DNA from: JAAYUD01 sp036846645
Lineage (GTDB): Bacteria > Bacteroidota > Bacteroidia > Bacteroidales > Bacteroidaceae
Assembly (NCBI GenBank): GCA_036846645.1
Contig: DAIUBN010000014.1
Location: 1-30,802 of the forward strand
Length of the DNA stretch: 30,802 nucleotides
Direction of reading: 5' to 3'
The position numbers and the translations under genes were made by a program. Shown here one piece after another: positions 16,269-23,194 of this stretch (within the stretch, counting starts at the first letter, position 1; every line of letters starts with the position of its first letter). Under the pieces are notes generated by a model that ran no database searches, was not told where the DNA came from, and saw nothing but the letters and a program-made list of their open reading frames with translations.

Positions 16269-16823
16269 ATGAAAAAGTTTAGATGTAGTGTATGTGGTTA
16301 TGTATTCGAAGGTGATGAAGCTCCAGAAAAATGCCCTCTTTGCAAGGCTCCACGCGAAAAATTCGTAGAAGTTATAGAGGTTGGTGGTGCAATGACATTT
16401 GCTGACGAACACGTAATTGGCGTAGCTAAAGGTTGTGACGAAGAGATGATTAAAGATCTAAACGCACATTTTATGGGTGAATGCTCTGAAGTGGGAATGT
16501 ACCTGGCAATGAGCCGTCAGGCAGATCGCGAAGGATATCCTGAAATAGCAGAAGCTTACAAACGTTATGCTTGGGAAGAAGCAGAACATGCTTCTAAGTT
16601 TGCAGAACTTCTTGGTGATGTTGTTTGGGATACAAAGACCAATCTTGAGAAACGTATGATGGCAGAACAAGGTGCTTGCGAAGATAAGAAACGCATTGCA
16701 ACTCGCGCTAAACAACTCAACCTCGACGCAATCCACGATACAGTACACGAGATGGCAAAAGACGAAGCTCGTCATGGTAAAGGATTTGAAGGATTATACA
16801 ATCGTTATTTCGGTAAGAAATAA
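16269..16823 (+). CDS. Reverse-type rubrerythrin (N-terminal rubredoxin domain)
   Basis: This is a 184-residue cytoplasmic protein. An N-terminal rubredoxin-like Fe site is formed by Cys6, Cys9, Cys22 and Cys25. A ferritin-like four-helix diiron domain follows, with GECSEVGMYLAMSRQADREG, WEEAEHASKFAELLGD and DEARHGKGFEGLYNRYF carrying the Glu and ExxH ligands. In ordinary rubrerythrin the rubredoxin domain is C-terminal, so this is the reverse arrangement. By family, it reduces hydrogen peroxide to water in anaerobes, and in clostridia the same type of protein is repressed by PerR. Its place directly behind perR fits that regulation. No separate promoter was seen in the 27-base gap. Confidence 0.92.
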   Translation: MKKFRCSVCGYVFEGDEAPEKCPLCKAPREKFVEVIEVGGAMTFADEHVIGVAKGCDEEMIKDLNAHFMGECSEVGMYLAMSRQADREGYPEIAEAYKRYAWEEAEHASKFAELLGDVVWDTKTNLEKRMMAEQGACEDKKRIATRAKQLNLDAIHDTVHEMAKDEARHGKGFEGLYNRYFGKK

Positions 16824-16837
16824 TTAGATTTTTAACG

Positions 16838-16926
16838 ATATTCCCGCGGTATCTTACAAAATAGTCGTTACATTTGTAGAAAAATGAACGACCCTATGAA
16901 AAGGTTTGTAAGTATCGCGGGAATAT
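16838..16926. repeat. Long inverted repeat around the promoter and start of the thioredoxin gene
   Basis: The left arm 16838-16860 (ATATTCCCGCGGTATC...) pairs with the right arm 16905-16926 over about 22 bases, with one bulge and one G-U pair. The 44-base loop holds the -7 box and both possible start codons. A T-rich run (TTATTTTTT) follows the right arm, as in an intrinsic terminator or attenuator. The right arm lies inside the signal-peptide coding region. Confidence 0.75.
16869..16876 (+). promoter_or_regulatory. -7 promoter box of the secreted thioredoxin gene
   Basis: TACATTTG matches TAnnTTTG exactly. Transcription from it would begin near 16881-16884, which makes the ATG at 16896 the better start than the one at 16884. 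No clean -33 TTTG is seen at the expected distance. Confidence 0.5.
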
Positions 16927-17366
16927 TATTTTTTGTAAGTTTCTGCTATTCTGCGAAAGCACAGGTTGTAGATACTATCGCTATTGATACGATGTCTACA
17001 GAAGTGTATGTCAAAGAGATGACATGCCGCTCGTTCATTAAAGAAATCTACGACTACCGTCGCAAAAGTACGCCATGGCAATTTAAAGGCAAACGCCCTA
17101 CCCTACTCGTTTTTTATGCCAACTGGTGCAGTCCGTGCCGACACATGCTACCCATCATCAATAAATTGGCCGATGAGTATGAAGGCAGAATAAAATTCTA
17201 CCGTATCAATGTGGACAATGAAAAAGATCTAGCTCATTATTTCAAGACTGCATACATCCCGATGTTTGTATTTATTCCAATGAGAGACGAACCTAATAAA
17301 TGCACCGGGGCAATGACCGAAGATGCATTAAGAGAAAAGTTGGAAGAAATACTGAAAAGCAAATAA
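16896..17366 (+). CDS. Secreted thioredoxin-fold protein
   Basis: The start at 16896 gives a 156-residue protein with a signal peptide (MKRFVSIAGILFFVSFCYSA, cleaved near residue 22); the alternative ATG at 16884 adds four residues before it. The thioredoxin domain spans about 60-150, with LLVFYANWCSPC (active site Cys78 and Cys81) and cis-Pro in AYIPMFVFIP. No other domain is present. The role by family is thiol-disulfide exchange in the periplasm. It lies 72 bases behind rubrerythrin, and its own -7 box sits within a long inverted repeat, so it may be uncoupled from the perR unit. It ends 7 bases from the convergent NhaC gene. Confidence 0.88.
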   Translation: MKRFVSIAGILFFVSFCYSAKAQVVDTIAIDTMSTEVYVKEMTCRSFIKEIYDYRRKSTPWQFKGKRPTLLVFYANWCSPCRHMLPIINKLADEYEGRIKFYRINVDNEKDLAHYFKTAYIPMFVFIPMRDEPNKCTGAMTEDALREKLEEILKSK

Positions 17367-17373
17367 GAAGCTA

Positions 17374-18807
17374 TCACACAGCTTTACGATAGATTTTATA
17401 TCCGATTGCTGCAATAATTATACTCATCAGCGGACTGATATAATTAAATACACAATAAGGCAGATAAGTGAGTGTAGATACTCCTAAGACGGTAGATTGT
17501 GTCATACCACAAGTGTTCCAGGGCACAAGTACAGAAGTAACCGTACATGAGTCTTCTACTGTTCGACTCAACAACCTGCTCTCGTACCCTTTCTTCTTGA
17601 AAGTAGCCTTGAACATATTAGAAGAAAGTATGATAGAGAGATATTGATCGGCCACCATCGAATTGAGCATCAAACCTGATAAGACAGTAGATGCTACCAT
17701 GCTTGTACGCGTCTTAGAGAGCTTAGTCAATACCGAAGTAATCGTTGCGAGCATACCACTAGCAGTCATAGCGCCACCAAAACACATGGCACAAAGAATC
17801 AGCCATATCGTATTGAGCATGCCTGTCATTCCTTTAGTAGCCAGCAATTGGTTGATAGCTTCATTTGAAGTATGAATAGATGTGCTACCATATATACTGC
17901 TGATGAGTCCTTTGAACAACGTGATAGACGAAAGATCTTGCCCTCCTATTACTTTCATTAAAATTTCGGGCTGAAAGAAATAAGCAAACACAGCTGCCAA
18001 GATAACCGATGAAAATAAGACTACGATGGCCGGAAGTTTCTTCACGATAAGAATTGCAGTAATCACAGGCACCACCATCAACCAAAGAGAGATATGATAA
18101 GTCTGCTTTAGCACAGTAGTATACATTCCAATTGTAGAAGGATCGTTAACTTGATGAGACAATCCGGCAAACAAGAAAACCAACAATGATATAGAAAGCG
18201 AAGGTACCGTTGTAATAATCATATATCTGATATGAGTGAACAATGGAGTGTTCGTCATAGACGAAGCCAACACGGTAGTATCCGACATCGGAGATATCTT
18301 ATCACCAAAATATGCACCGGAGATAATCGCACCAGCAATCCAACCGTCAGGAAAGCCTTGCGCCCTACCAATTCCCATCAATGCAATACCTATGGTGGCT
18401 ATAGTAGTCCACGAACTACCCGTCATTAACGATACGATACAACAAATTATGCATGAAGAAATAAGAAAGAAACTTGGATGAATAATCTGCACGCCATAAT
18501 ATATCAAGGTAGGAACAATGCCGCTCACCGTCCATATACCCGATATAGCACCAATAAGCAACAAGATAACGATAGCCGAACCGACATTTCCGATATTATC
18601 GCTAAAAGACTTTTCTATGGCCGTCCATTTGGTTTTATACACCAATAGTGCTATGGCGCAACAAATTGATGTAGCAAAAAGTAGAGCAATCTGACTTCCT
18701 CCAGCCAAGGCATCAATCTGCAAAAAATGAATGATAATGAACAAGAATATAATGAGTGCGATAAATGGCGTGAACGACAAAAAAATATTTAATTTTCTAT
18801 TCATCAT
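17374..18807 (-). CDS. nhaC: Na+/H+ antiporter, NhaC family
   Basis: This is a 477-residue, very hydrophobic inner-membrane protein with about 11-12 membrane segments. Typical NhaC stretches are present: GAISGIWTVSGIVPTLIYYG, LMTGSSWTTIATIGIALMGIG, and GAYFGDKISPMSDTTVLASS, the last being the family signature with acidic residues in a membrane segment. By family it exchanges cytoplasmic Na+ for protons and helps with pH and salt balance; some relatives exchange organic acids, so the ion is inferred. It is a single gene, convergent with the thioredoxin gene. A -7-like box (TATCTTTG on the minus strand at 18901-18908) would give a leader of about 90 bases. Confidence 0.9.
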   Translation of the reverse strand: MMNRKLNIFLSFTPFIALIIFLFIIIHFLQIDALAGGSQIALLFATSICCAIALLVYKTKWTAIEKSFSDNIGNVGSAIVILLLIGAISGIWTVSGIVPTLIYYGVQIIHPSFFLISSCIICCIVSLMTGSSWTTIATIGIALMGIGRAQGFPDGWIAGAIISGAYFGDKISPMSDTTVLASSMTNTPLFTHIRYMIITTVPSLSISLLVFLFAGLSHQVNDPSTIGMYTTVLKQTYHISLWLMVVPVITAILIVKKLPAIVVLFSSVILAAVFAYFFQPEILMKVIGGQDLSSITLFKGLISSIYGSTSIHTSNEAINQLLATKGMTGMLNTIWLILCAMCFGGAMTASGMLATITSVLTKLSKTRTSMVASTVLSGLMLNSMVADQYLSIILSSNMFKATFKKKGYESRLLSRTVEDSCTVTSVLVPWNTCGMTQSTVLGVSTLTYLPYCVFNYISPLMSIIIAAIGYKIYRKAV

Positions 18808-19109
18808 AAATTACTGAATTAATTGAAATAGTTGCTCCAAATTAATGAATAGAAAGATAAGTATATTTATTCACAAACAAGATACAGAATATTTCGATTG
18901 CAAAGATATAAAAAATAATACGAAGATAGCCACAAGATAGATAATATAGTTAAGCAGAGAATAGAATATTAAAGAAAAATATAAATATCTATAGAATAAT
19001 AGGATATTTATGCAATATAGGCAAAGACTCGAACAAAAGGTATGGACAAGGCATAAAAAAACAGAGCCTTTCGGCTCTGCTGTATAATCAATTTAATTTA
19101 AGTTCTAAA
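18808..19109. other. AT-rich gene-free stretch upstream of nhaC
   Basis: About 300 bases of AT-rich DNA without a credible gene. It holds the likely nhaC -7 box (CAAAGATA on the plus strand, 18901-18908) and, at its right end, the terminator of the small-protein gene (19055-19079). Nothing else is recognisable. Confidence 0.5.
19055..19079 (-). terminator. Intrinsic terminator of the small-protein gene
   Basis: Read leftward, CAGAGCC (19079-19073) pairs with GGCTCTG (19068-19062) around a 4-base loop and is followed by seven T (19061-19055). It lies 31 bases after the small gene's stop codon. Confidence 0.9.
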
Positions 19110-19241
19110 CTAAGCTTGCTCAGCAAGCAATTTGTTTAATTGACCCTTCAAGGTTTGGCACATTACACCGTTTCCCATTGCTTGAAAGCGTTGAATACGG
19201 TACTGTAACATCTGAATCTCGTCGTTTACAATTTTTTTCAT
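19110..19241 (-). CDS. 43-residue small protein, function unknown
   Basis: Reading leftward from the ATG at 19241 gives 43 residues beginning MKKIVNDEIQMLQYRIQRFQ and ending GQLNKLLAEQA. It looks like two short helices split by a turn at AMGNGVMCQ, is not secreted, and has one Cys. Support for reality: an AAAGGAG ribosome binding site 9 bases before this ATG (the ATG at 19247 would be too close), a -7 box (TATCTTTG) at 19339-19332, and a strong terminator right after the gene. A Shine-Dalgarno this good is uncommon in this phylum. I do not recognise the family. A longer frame on the same strand overlaps it but has no such signals. Confidence 0.72.
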   Translation of the reverse strand: MKKIVNDEIQMLQYRIQRFQAMGNGVMCQTLKGQLNKLLAEQA

Positions 19242-19331
19242 AATCATTTTCTCCTTTTACTTTAATAGTCTCCACGTTTTGAAGACCCTTTGTTTTTGTT
19301 ATCCTATAATCTTTTATCTTTATTGACACTG

Positions 19332-19339
19332 CAAAGATA
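19332..19339 (-). promoter_or_regulatory. -7 promoter box of the small-protein gene
   Basis: TATCTTTG on the minus strand matches TAnnTTTG. It would give a 5' leader of about 85 bases before the 43-residue gene. The -33 side is T-rich without a clear TTTG. Confidence 0.5.
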
Positions 19340-19581
19340 AGGACTTTCCACGAAAAACATGTTGTAAAACATAAAAATCTTCATTTTTCTATGAAGATTT
19401 AACACAAGTGTAGGTTATACACACTCTAAAGGGGTATAAATTGCAGTATGTTAATAGTAAATATAGAGGGAAACCATGACGAATTGGCACAACAATAGAG
19501 AATTTGTCATTGATTAGGCTTATGAAGACTATAGAATTTAATCAGACTTATGGTCCCTACAGCTTGTGGAGGCCTGATCAT

Positions 19582-19618
19582 GAAAAAGCGATGCGGAAAT
19601 TTTAATCTCCGCATCGCT
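19582..19618 (-). terminator. Intrinsic terminator of rny
   Basis: Read leftward, AGCGATGCGGA (19618-19608) pairs perfectly with 19597-19587 over 11 bp, with a 10-base loop, and a run of five T follows. It lies 21 bases after the rny stop. Confidence 0.88.
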
Positions 19619-19639
19619 ATTATAAGGTATCTTCTTTTG

Positions 19640-21172
19640 TTATTTTGCGAAACTTACGGCACGGGTCTCACGGATAACCGTAATCTTAACCTGTCCCGGA
19701 TAAGTAAGCTCATCTTGAATCTTCTTAGCAATTTCGGTAGAAAGATTTTCTGTCTGAGCATCATCAATCTTATCGGCACCGACAATAACACGAAGTTCAC
19801 GACCAGCCTGAATAGCGTAGGTCTTGGTAACACCAGGATAAGACATTGCCAGTTGTTCAAGATCATTAAGACGTTTGATATAAGCTTCAACAATTTCACG
19901 GCGGGCACCTGGACGAGCTCCAGAGATAGCATCGCACACCTGAACAATCGGTGCAAGCAATGTAGTCATCTCTACTTCATCGTGGTGAGCACCAATAGCA
20001 TTGCAAATATCGGGTTTCTCCTTGTATTTTTCGGCAAGTTTCATACCAAGCATTGCGTGCGGCAATTCAGGTTCCTCATCGGGCACCTTACCTATATCAT
20101 GCAACAATCCGGCGCGACGGGCTTTCTTTGGGTTAAGTCCCAACTCTGAAGCCATAACGGCACAAAGATTGGCTGTTTCGCGAGCATGCTGCAACAAGTT
20201 CTGACCGTATGAAGAACGATATTTCATCTTACCGATGATACGGATCAAATCGGGATGCAATCCGTGAATACCCAAATCGATTGTAGTACGTTTACCGGTT
20301 TCGATAATTTCTTCTTCTACTTGCTTCTTCACCTTGGCTACAACTTCCTCGATACGTGCCGGATGGATACGCCCATCGGCAACTAGTTGATGGAGTGCCA
20401 AACGAGCAATCTCACGGCGTACAGGATCGAATGCCGAAATAACGATTGCCTCAGGCGTATCATCAACAATAATTTCTACACCAGTAGCAGCCTCTATAGC
20501 ACGGATATTACGACCTTCACGACCAATGATACGGCCTTTCACTTCATCAGAATCAATATGGAATACTGTAACTGAGTTTTCAATAGCGGTTTCGGTAGCT
20601 ACCCTCTGTATCGTCTGAACAACAATACGCTTTGCCTCTTTATTGGCTGTAAGTTTGGCATCATCCATTATATCATTAATATAAGACTGTGCCTGAGTTT
20701 TAGCTTCTTCTTTCAAGCTCTCTACCAAATGTTCTTTGGCTTCATCGGCAGATAAACCCGATATAACCTGTAGTTTGTCAATCTCTTCCTGCTGAAGTTT
20801 CTCCAACTCTTCGCGTTTCTTATTAGCAAGATTAATGCTATTATCTAGTTTAACTCTATCTTGCTCCAAGTCTGCTTTCTTACGCTGTACATCTTCATGA
20901 CGTTGTTCTATCACCATTTCGCGCTGACGAAGCTTGTTTTCCATTTGCTGAATCTTCTGATTCCTGATGGCAACTTCCTTCTCTAATTCAGCTTTCTTAT
21001 TAAGAAATTTTTCTTTTACTTCTAGCAGTTTATTCTTCTTAATTACTTCGGCAGCAGTTTCAGCCTCAGCCAACATGCTGTTGTACTTCGACTTTAGTAC
21101 ATACCTGAAAATCAAATAAGCTATCACGCCACCTACGACGAAACAACCAACAGATAATATTGTTACTAACAT
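19640..21172 (-). CDS. rny: Ribonuclease Y (membrane-anchored endoribonuclease)
   Basis: The 510-residue protein has one N-terminal membrane helix (about 2-26), a long Glu/Lys/Gln-rich coiled coil (about 40-200), a KH RNA-binding domain with GRIIGREG at 213-220, and an HD phosphohydrolase domain with LLHDIGK (His358, Asp359) and AHHDE downstream. This is the full RNase Y layout and usual length. By family, it is anchored at the membrane and begins mRNA decay by endonucleolytic cuts. It is last in a leftward cluster with zapA and a coiled-coil gene; a hairpin with a T-run lies in the gap before it, so its level may be set by partial readthrough from zapA. Confidence 0.96.
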   Translation of the reverse strand: MLVTILSVGCFVVGGVIAYLIFRYVLKSKYNSMLAEAETAAEVIKKNKLLEVKEKFLNKKAELEKEVAIRNQKIQQMENKLRQREMVIEQRHEDVQRKKADLEQDRVKLDNSINLANKKREELEKLQQEEIDKLQVISGLSADEAKEHLVESLKEEAKTQAQSYINDIMDDAKLTANKEAKRIVVQTIQRVATETAIENSVTVFHIDSDEVKGRIIGREGRNIRAIEAATGVEIIVDDTPEAIVISAFDPVRREIARLALHQLVADGRIHPARIEEVVAKVKKQVEEEIIETGKRTTIDLGIHGLHPDLIRIIGKMKYRSSYGQNLLQHARETANLCAVMASELGLNPKKARRAGLLHDIGKVPDEEPELPHAMLGMKLAEKYKEKPDICNAIGAHHDEVEMTTLLAPIVQVCDAISGARPGARREIVEAYIKRLNDLEQLAMSYPGVTKTYAIQAGRELRVIVGADKIDDAQTENLSTEIAKKIQDELTYPGQVKITVIRETRAVSFAK

Positions 21173-21195
21173 TTCATTTTAATTTAAATATATAT

Positions 21196-21252
21196 AAAAA
21201 ACGCACTGCTTCACACAAAGGCAGTAAACTCCTTAATGTCAATGCAGTGCGT
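21196..21252 (-). terminator. Hairpin with T-run between zapA and rny
   Basis: Read leftward, ACGCACTGC (21252-21244) pairs perfectly with GCAGTGCGT (21209-21201) and is followed by six T. The 34-base loop contains a second ACTGC (in TTTACTGCC) that can pair with the same 3' arm, so two hairpins compete. It may act as a partial terminator or attenuator inside the cluster. Confidence 0.6.
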
Positions 21253-21275
21253 AGTATTTCTAATCTAAGAATCGT

Positions 21276-21569
21276 CTATTCAGATTTGTGAATATACTCT
21301 TCTATCAACTCGCTCAGTTCTTCTATTTTGGCTGAATAAGGTTCGGTATCATTACAGTCTTTGCCTTTAAATTCATTCACGGCAGACTGGTATGCAGTCA
21401 TCGTCATAGCCTCTATAGGGGTTACGTCACGGTAACGAGACCGGAAATTATTATACCTCATTTCGACCTGTTTGGCAGCAGCTCTAACCAGTTCTTCGTC
21501 TTTTCGATCGATATTGACTGGAAATACATTACCGCCAATAGACAAGTTTATCTTCAATTTTTCGTTCAT
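21276..21569 (-). CDS. zapA: Cell division protein ZapA
   Basis: I start at the ATG at 21569 (MNEKLKINLSIGG), which has a GGAGGG ribosome binding site about 6 bases upstream; the longer frame would begin with TTG inside that site. The 97-residue protein has a small N-terminal domain with NVFPVNIDRKDEELVRAAAKQV, typical of ZapA, and a helical C-terminal part ending ELSELIEEYIHKSE for coiled-coil pairing. By family, ZapA binds and bundles FtsZ at the division site. It follows the coiled-coil gene at 21596 by 26 bases and precedes rny, a combination that looks like one leftward operon. Confidence 0.9.
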   Translation of the reverse strand: MNEKLKINLSIGGNVFPVNIDRKDEELVRAAAKQVEMRYNNFRSRYRDVTPIEAMTMTAYQSAVNEFKGKDCNDTEPYSAKIEELSELIEEYIHKSE

Positions 21570-21595
21570 ACATCCCTCCAATTCTTATATGTATA

Positions 21596-21889
21596 TCACT
21601 CATTCATCAAAGCGATGCATTTGTCGATTTCACGCACTATATTAGACAACCGCTTCTTGGAGTCTTTGATATCTTGAGATCGCAGACTGATAACTGTAGC
21701 GGTTTTTAGGTTGGCATAGTCATTCTTAAGATTGTCGAGTTCAACATTGAGTGTCTCATTTTTCTTCAATTGAATATCCAAAGCATTCGACAATTCTGTA
21801 TTCTTTTTCTTCAACTCATCGCACAAATAAAGCAACCGATGAAGTCGAGTTTCAAAAATACCCAGTTGTTTCTTTTGATCTTCTGTCAT
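21596..21889 (-). CDS. Small coiled-coil protein upstream of zapA
   Basis: The 97-residue protein begins MTEDQKKQLGIFETRLHRLL. Most of it (about 10-70) is a continuous heptad-type coiled coil (LCDELKKKNTELSNALDIQL, then KKNETLNVELDNLKNDYANL), followed by SLRSQDIKDSKKRLSNIVRE. No signal peptide or membrane helix. I prefer this ATG; the ORF can extend 20 residues upstream to 21949, but that part does not look like protein. The link to zapA suggests a division role similar in kind to ZapB, but that is inference from position and coiled-coil content, not from sequence identity. It is the first gene of the leftward zapA-rny cluster. Confidence 0.75.
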   Translation of the reverse strand: MTEDQKKQLGIFETRLHRLLYLCDELKKKNTELSNALDIQLKKNETLNVELDNLKNDYANLKTATVISLRSQDIKDSKKRLSNIVREIDKCIALMNE

Positions 21890-21962
21890 TACTACACCTA
21901 ATTTCAACACAAAAGTACGATTTATCTGCAAAATACAAAAACTTTTCAAGAAAATTTAATCA

Positions 21963-21994
21963 CAAAGTTAATTTATTATTTGTATAACAACAAA
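21963..21994 (-). promoter_or_regulatory. Promoter of the coiled-coil/zapA/rny cluster
   Basis: On the minus strand, TTTG (21994-21991) and TAACTTTG (21970-21963) are separated by 20 bases, a full promoter match. It interleaves with the rightward promoter of the nucleosidase gene, so the two cannot easily be used at the same moment. Confidence 0.75.
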
Positions 21995-22009
21995 TTCGTT
22001 ATATTTTTG
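21979..22009 (+). promoter_or_regulatory. Promoter of the nucleosidase gene, nearly leaderless
   Basis: TTTG at 21979-21982 and TATTTTTG at 22002-22009 are 19 bases apart. The gene's ATG is at 22014, so transcription should start at or within a few bases of the start codon. Confidence 0.7.
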
Positions 22010-22013
22010 CAGT

Positions 22014-22580
22014 ATGAAAAAGATACTTGTAACATACGCAACAAAGAAAGAGTTGGTACAAATAAATTGGCCAACTGCAGAGGCTGGATACGTTCTGACT
22101 GGAATAGGCAAAACGAAATCGGCTTTTCATATTGCCAACTTAATAAATAGTATTCATCCTGATTTAGTGCTAAACGTAGGTAGTGCAGGCACCTTCACTC
22201 GCAACGTAGGTGACATTTTCGTATGTCGTCATTTCATAGACCGTGATATTAAGAAAGTGTGCGACTTCGACGACTTCCAATTAGAGCACGAGATCGAACT
22301 GCCAGCAGAACATCTTGACTTTCTCCCTCAATGCCTCTTCGAGAACGAAGGGACTTGCAATACAGGAGATTCTTTCATGACGAAAGGAGAAGCACTTGCC
22401 GGCGATGTCATTGATATGGAAGCATACGCTCAGGCATTCGCCTGCCGCGAATTGAATACTCCTTTTATTGCAGTGAAATATGTGACCGATATCATTGGGC
22501 AAAACTCTAAGGTGGTTTGGGAAGATAGATTGAAAGAAGCAACAGAGGCTTTATACAATTATCTCAATCAGCCAAAGTAA
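22014..22580 (+). CDS. Compact nucleoside phosphorylase/nucleosidase-family protein (MTAN-like)
   Basis: The 188-residue cytoplasmic protein belongs to the PNP/UDP phosphorylase superfamily. Visible landmarks are LVLNVGSAGT (51-60) for the phosphate or ribose side, IDMEAYA (133-139) with the ribose-binding Glu136, and VKYVTDIIG with Asp159 as proton donor; Glu13 sits where MTAN has its first catalytic Glu. These match the three key acids of 5'-methylthioadenosine/S-adenosylhomocysteine nucleosidase. At 188 residues it is about 40 shorter than usual MTAN, with the loss in the middle (about 75-115). The substrate could be MTA/SAH, futalosine or another nucleoside. It is a single gene, convergent with the DNA glycosylase gene. 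Confidence 0.82.
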   Translation: MKKILVTYATKKELVQINWPTAEAGYVLTGIGKTKSAFHIANLINSIHPDLVLNVGSAGTFTRNVGDIFVCRHFIDRDIKKVCDFDDFQLEHEIELPAEHLDFLPQCLFENEGTCNTGDSFMTKGEALAGDVIDMEAYAQAFACRELNTPFIAVKYVTDIIGQNSKVVWEDRLKEATEALYNYLNQPK

Positions 22581-22596
22581 CAGATTCAATCTGTTA
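22578..22596. terminator. Perfect palindrome between two convergent genes
   Basis: TAACAGATTCAATCTGTTA is a perfect 9-1-9 palindrome. Its first three bases are the stop codon of the nucleosidase gene and it ends directly before the stop of the glycosylase gene (22597). It may work as a weak two-way terminator, though the T-runs are short. Confidence 0.45.
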
Positions 22597-23181
22597 TTAA
22601 AGCATATTCAATTCTTCGTACATCTGACGATAGCTGGATGCTTTCTTCTCTATTTTCATCGGGAAGGCTCTCGAAGAAGACGGCATGCGGTAGAGTATTA
22701 TTTCTCTGCCTTCTATGCTCGTTGTTGTACTCCCTCCCACTTCGGGTACGGTAGCATCAAACTGCGAACAAAGAGTCTGCGTAGCTTTCTGTCCGGTAGT
22801 CACAATAGCCTTGCAGAGAGGTATTTTGCTCAGCATAGCCTTTATATCTGTATTCTGAGCCACTTCTAGAAACTGATCAGAAGCATTATCTTTTAATCTT
22901 CTCACAGCACATGCCGTATCGTATATTGCAATACCCTTTTCAGAAAGAAAAGAAATAAGTTTGTCTCTGTCGAACATCTTCTTTCCAGGAACGATGAAAT
23001 AATCGATAGAACCAAAAAACAATAGTCCTACAATGCGCCACATATCATTATTAAAATTGGGATAATAGAAATCCATCGACCATCTTATCTTTGGTGGAGG
23101 AAAGCTTCCCAACATCAGTAGTCTGGCATTCTGCGGCAAGAATGGCTGCAAAGGATGGTATTCTATAGGATGTTCACTCAT
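22597..23181 (-). CDS. Uracil-DNA glycosylase superfamily protein
   Basis: I place the start at 23181 (MSEHPIEYHPLQPFLPQNAR), giving 194 residues; the frame is open for another 86 codons but those are translated tandem repeat. The N-terminal motif LLMLGSFPPPKIRW (21-34) followed by FYYPNFNNDMW (38-48) has the layout of the superfamily's water-activating loop, and is closest in pattern to the family 6 (hypoxanthine-DNA glycosylase) LGSxP...YYxxPxNxFW type. AIVTTGQKATQ and a C-terminal RMPSSSRAFPMKIEKK are further family features, the latter in the position of the DNA-contacting motif. Role: removal of a damaged base (uracil or hypoxanthine), exact lesion unknown. A promoter at 23195-23225 gives a leader of about 10 bases. 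Confidence 0.82.
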   Translation of the reverse strand: MSEHPIEYHPLQPFLPQNARLLMLGSFPPPKIRWSMDFYYPNFNNDMWRIVGLLFFGSIDYFIVPGKKMFDRDKLISFLSEKGIAIYDTACAVRRLKDNASDQFLEVAQNTDIKAMLSKIPLCKAIVTTGQKATQTLCSQFDATVPEVGGSTTTSIEGREIILYRMPSSSRAFPMKIEKKASSYRQMYEELNML

Positions 23182-23194
23182 ATTATTTTGATGA

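Larger units (their letters stand above)
19242..19639. other. Gene-free region between small-protein gene and rny
   Basis: About 400 bases without a credible gene. It contains the small gene's leader and -7 box, a 10-bp hairpin (AAATCTTCAT at 19375-19384 with 19391-19400, 6-base loop) just upstream of that promoter, and the rny terminator at 19582-19618. The part 19440-19560 has short frames broken by several stops and nothing recognisable. Confidence 0.5.

Noticed and set aside
16838..16926. Invertible (phase-variable) promoter flanked by inverted repeats
   Set aside because: The loop is only 44 bases, too short for usual site-specific inversion, the arms are imperfect, and one arm is in coding sequence. 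An RNA-level role is more likely.
19120..19329. 69-residue minus-strand frame over the small-protein gene
   Set aside because: It overlaps the better-supported 43-residue frame in another phase and lacks a ribosome binding site or sensible protein character.
19440..19560. Remnant coding sequence between the small-protein gene and rny
   Set aside because: Short frames such as one starting at 19449 are broken by several stops and resemble no family, so a pseudogene cannot be supported.
21196..21252. 6S RNA gene next to zapA, as in proteobacteria
   Set aside because: The whole gap between zapA and rny is about 103 bases, too short for a 6S RNA, and no central bubble structure is seen. A hairpin with a T-run explains it better.
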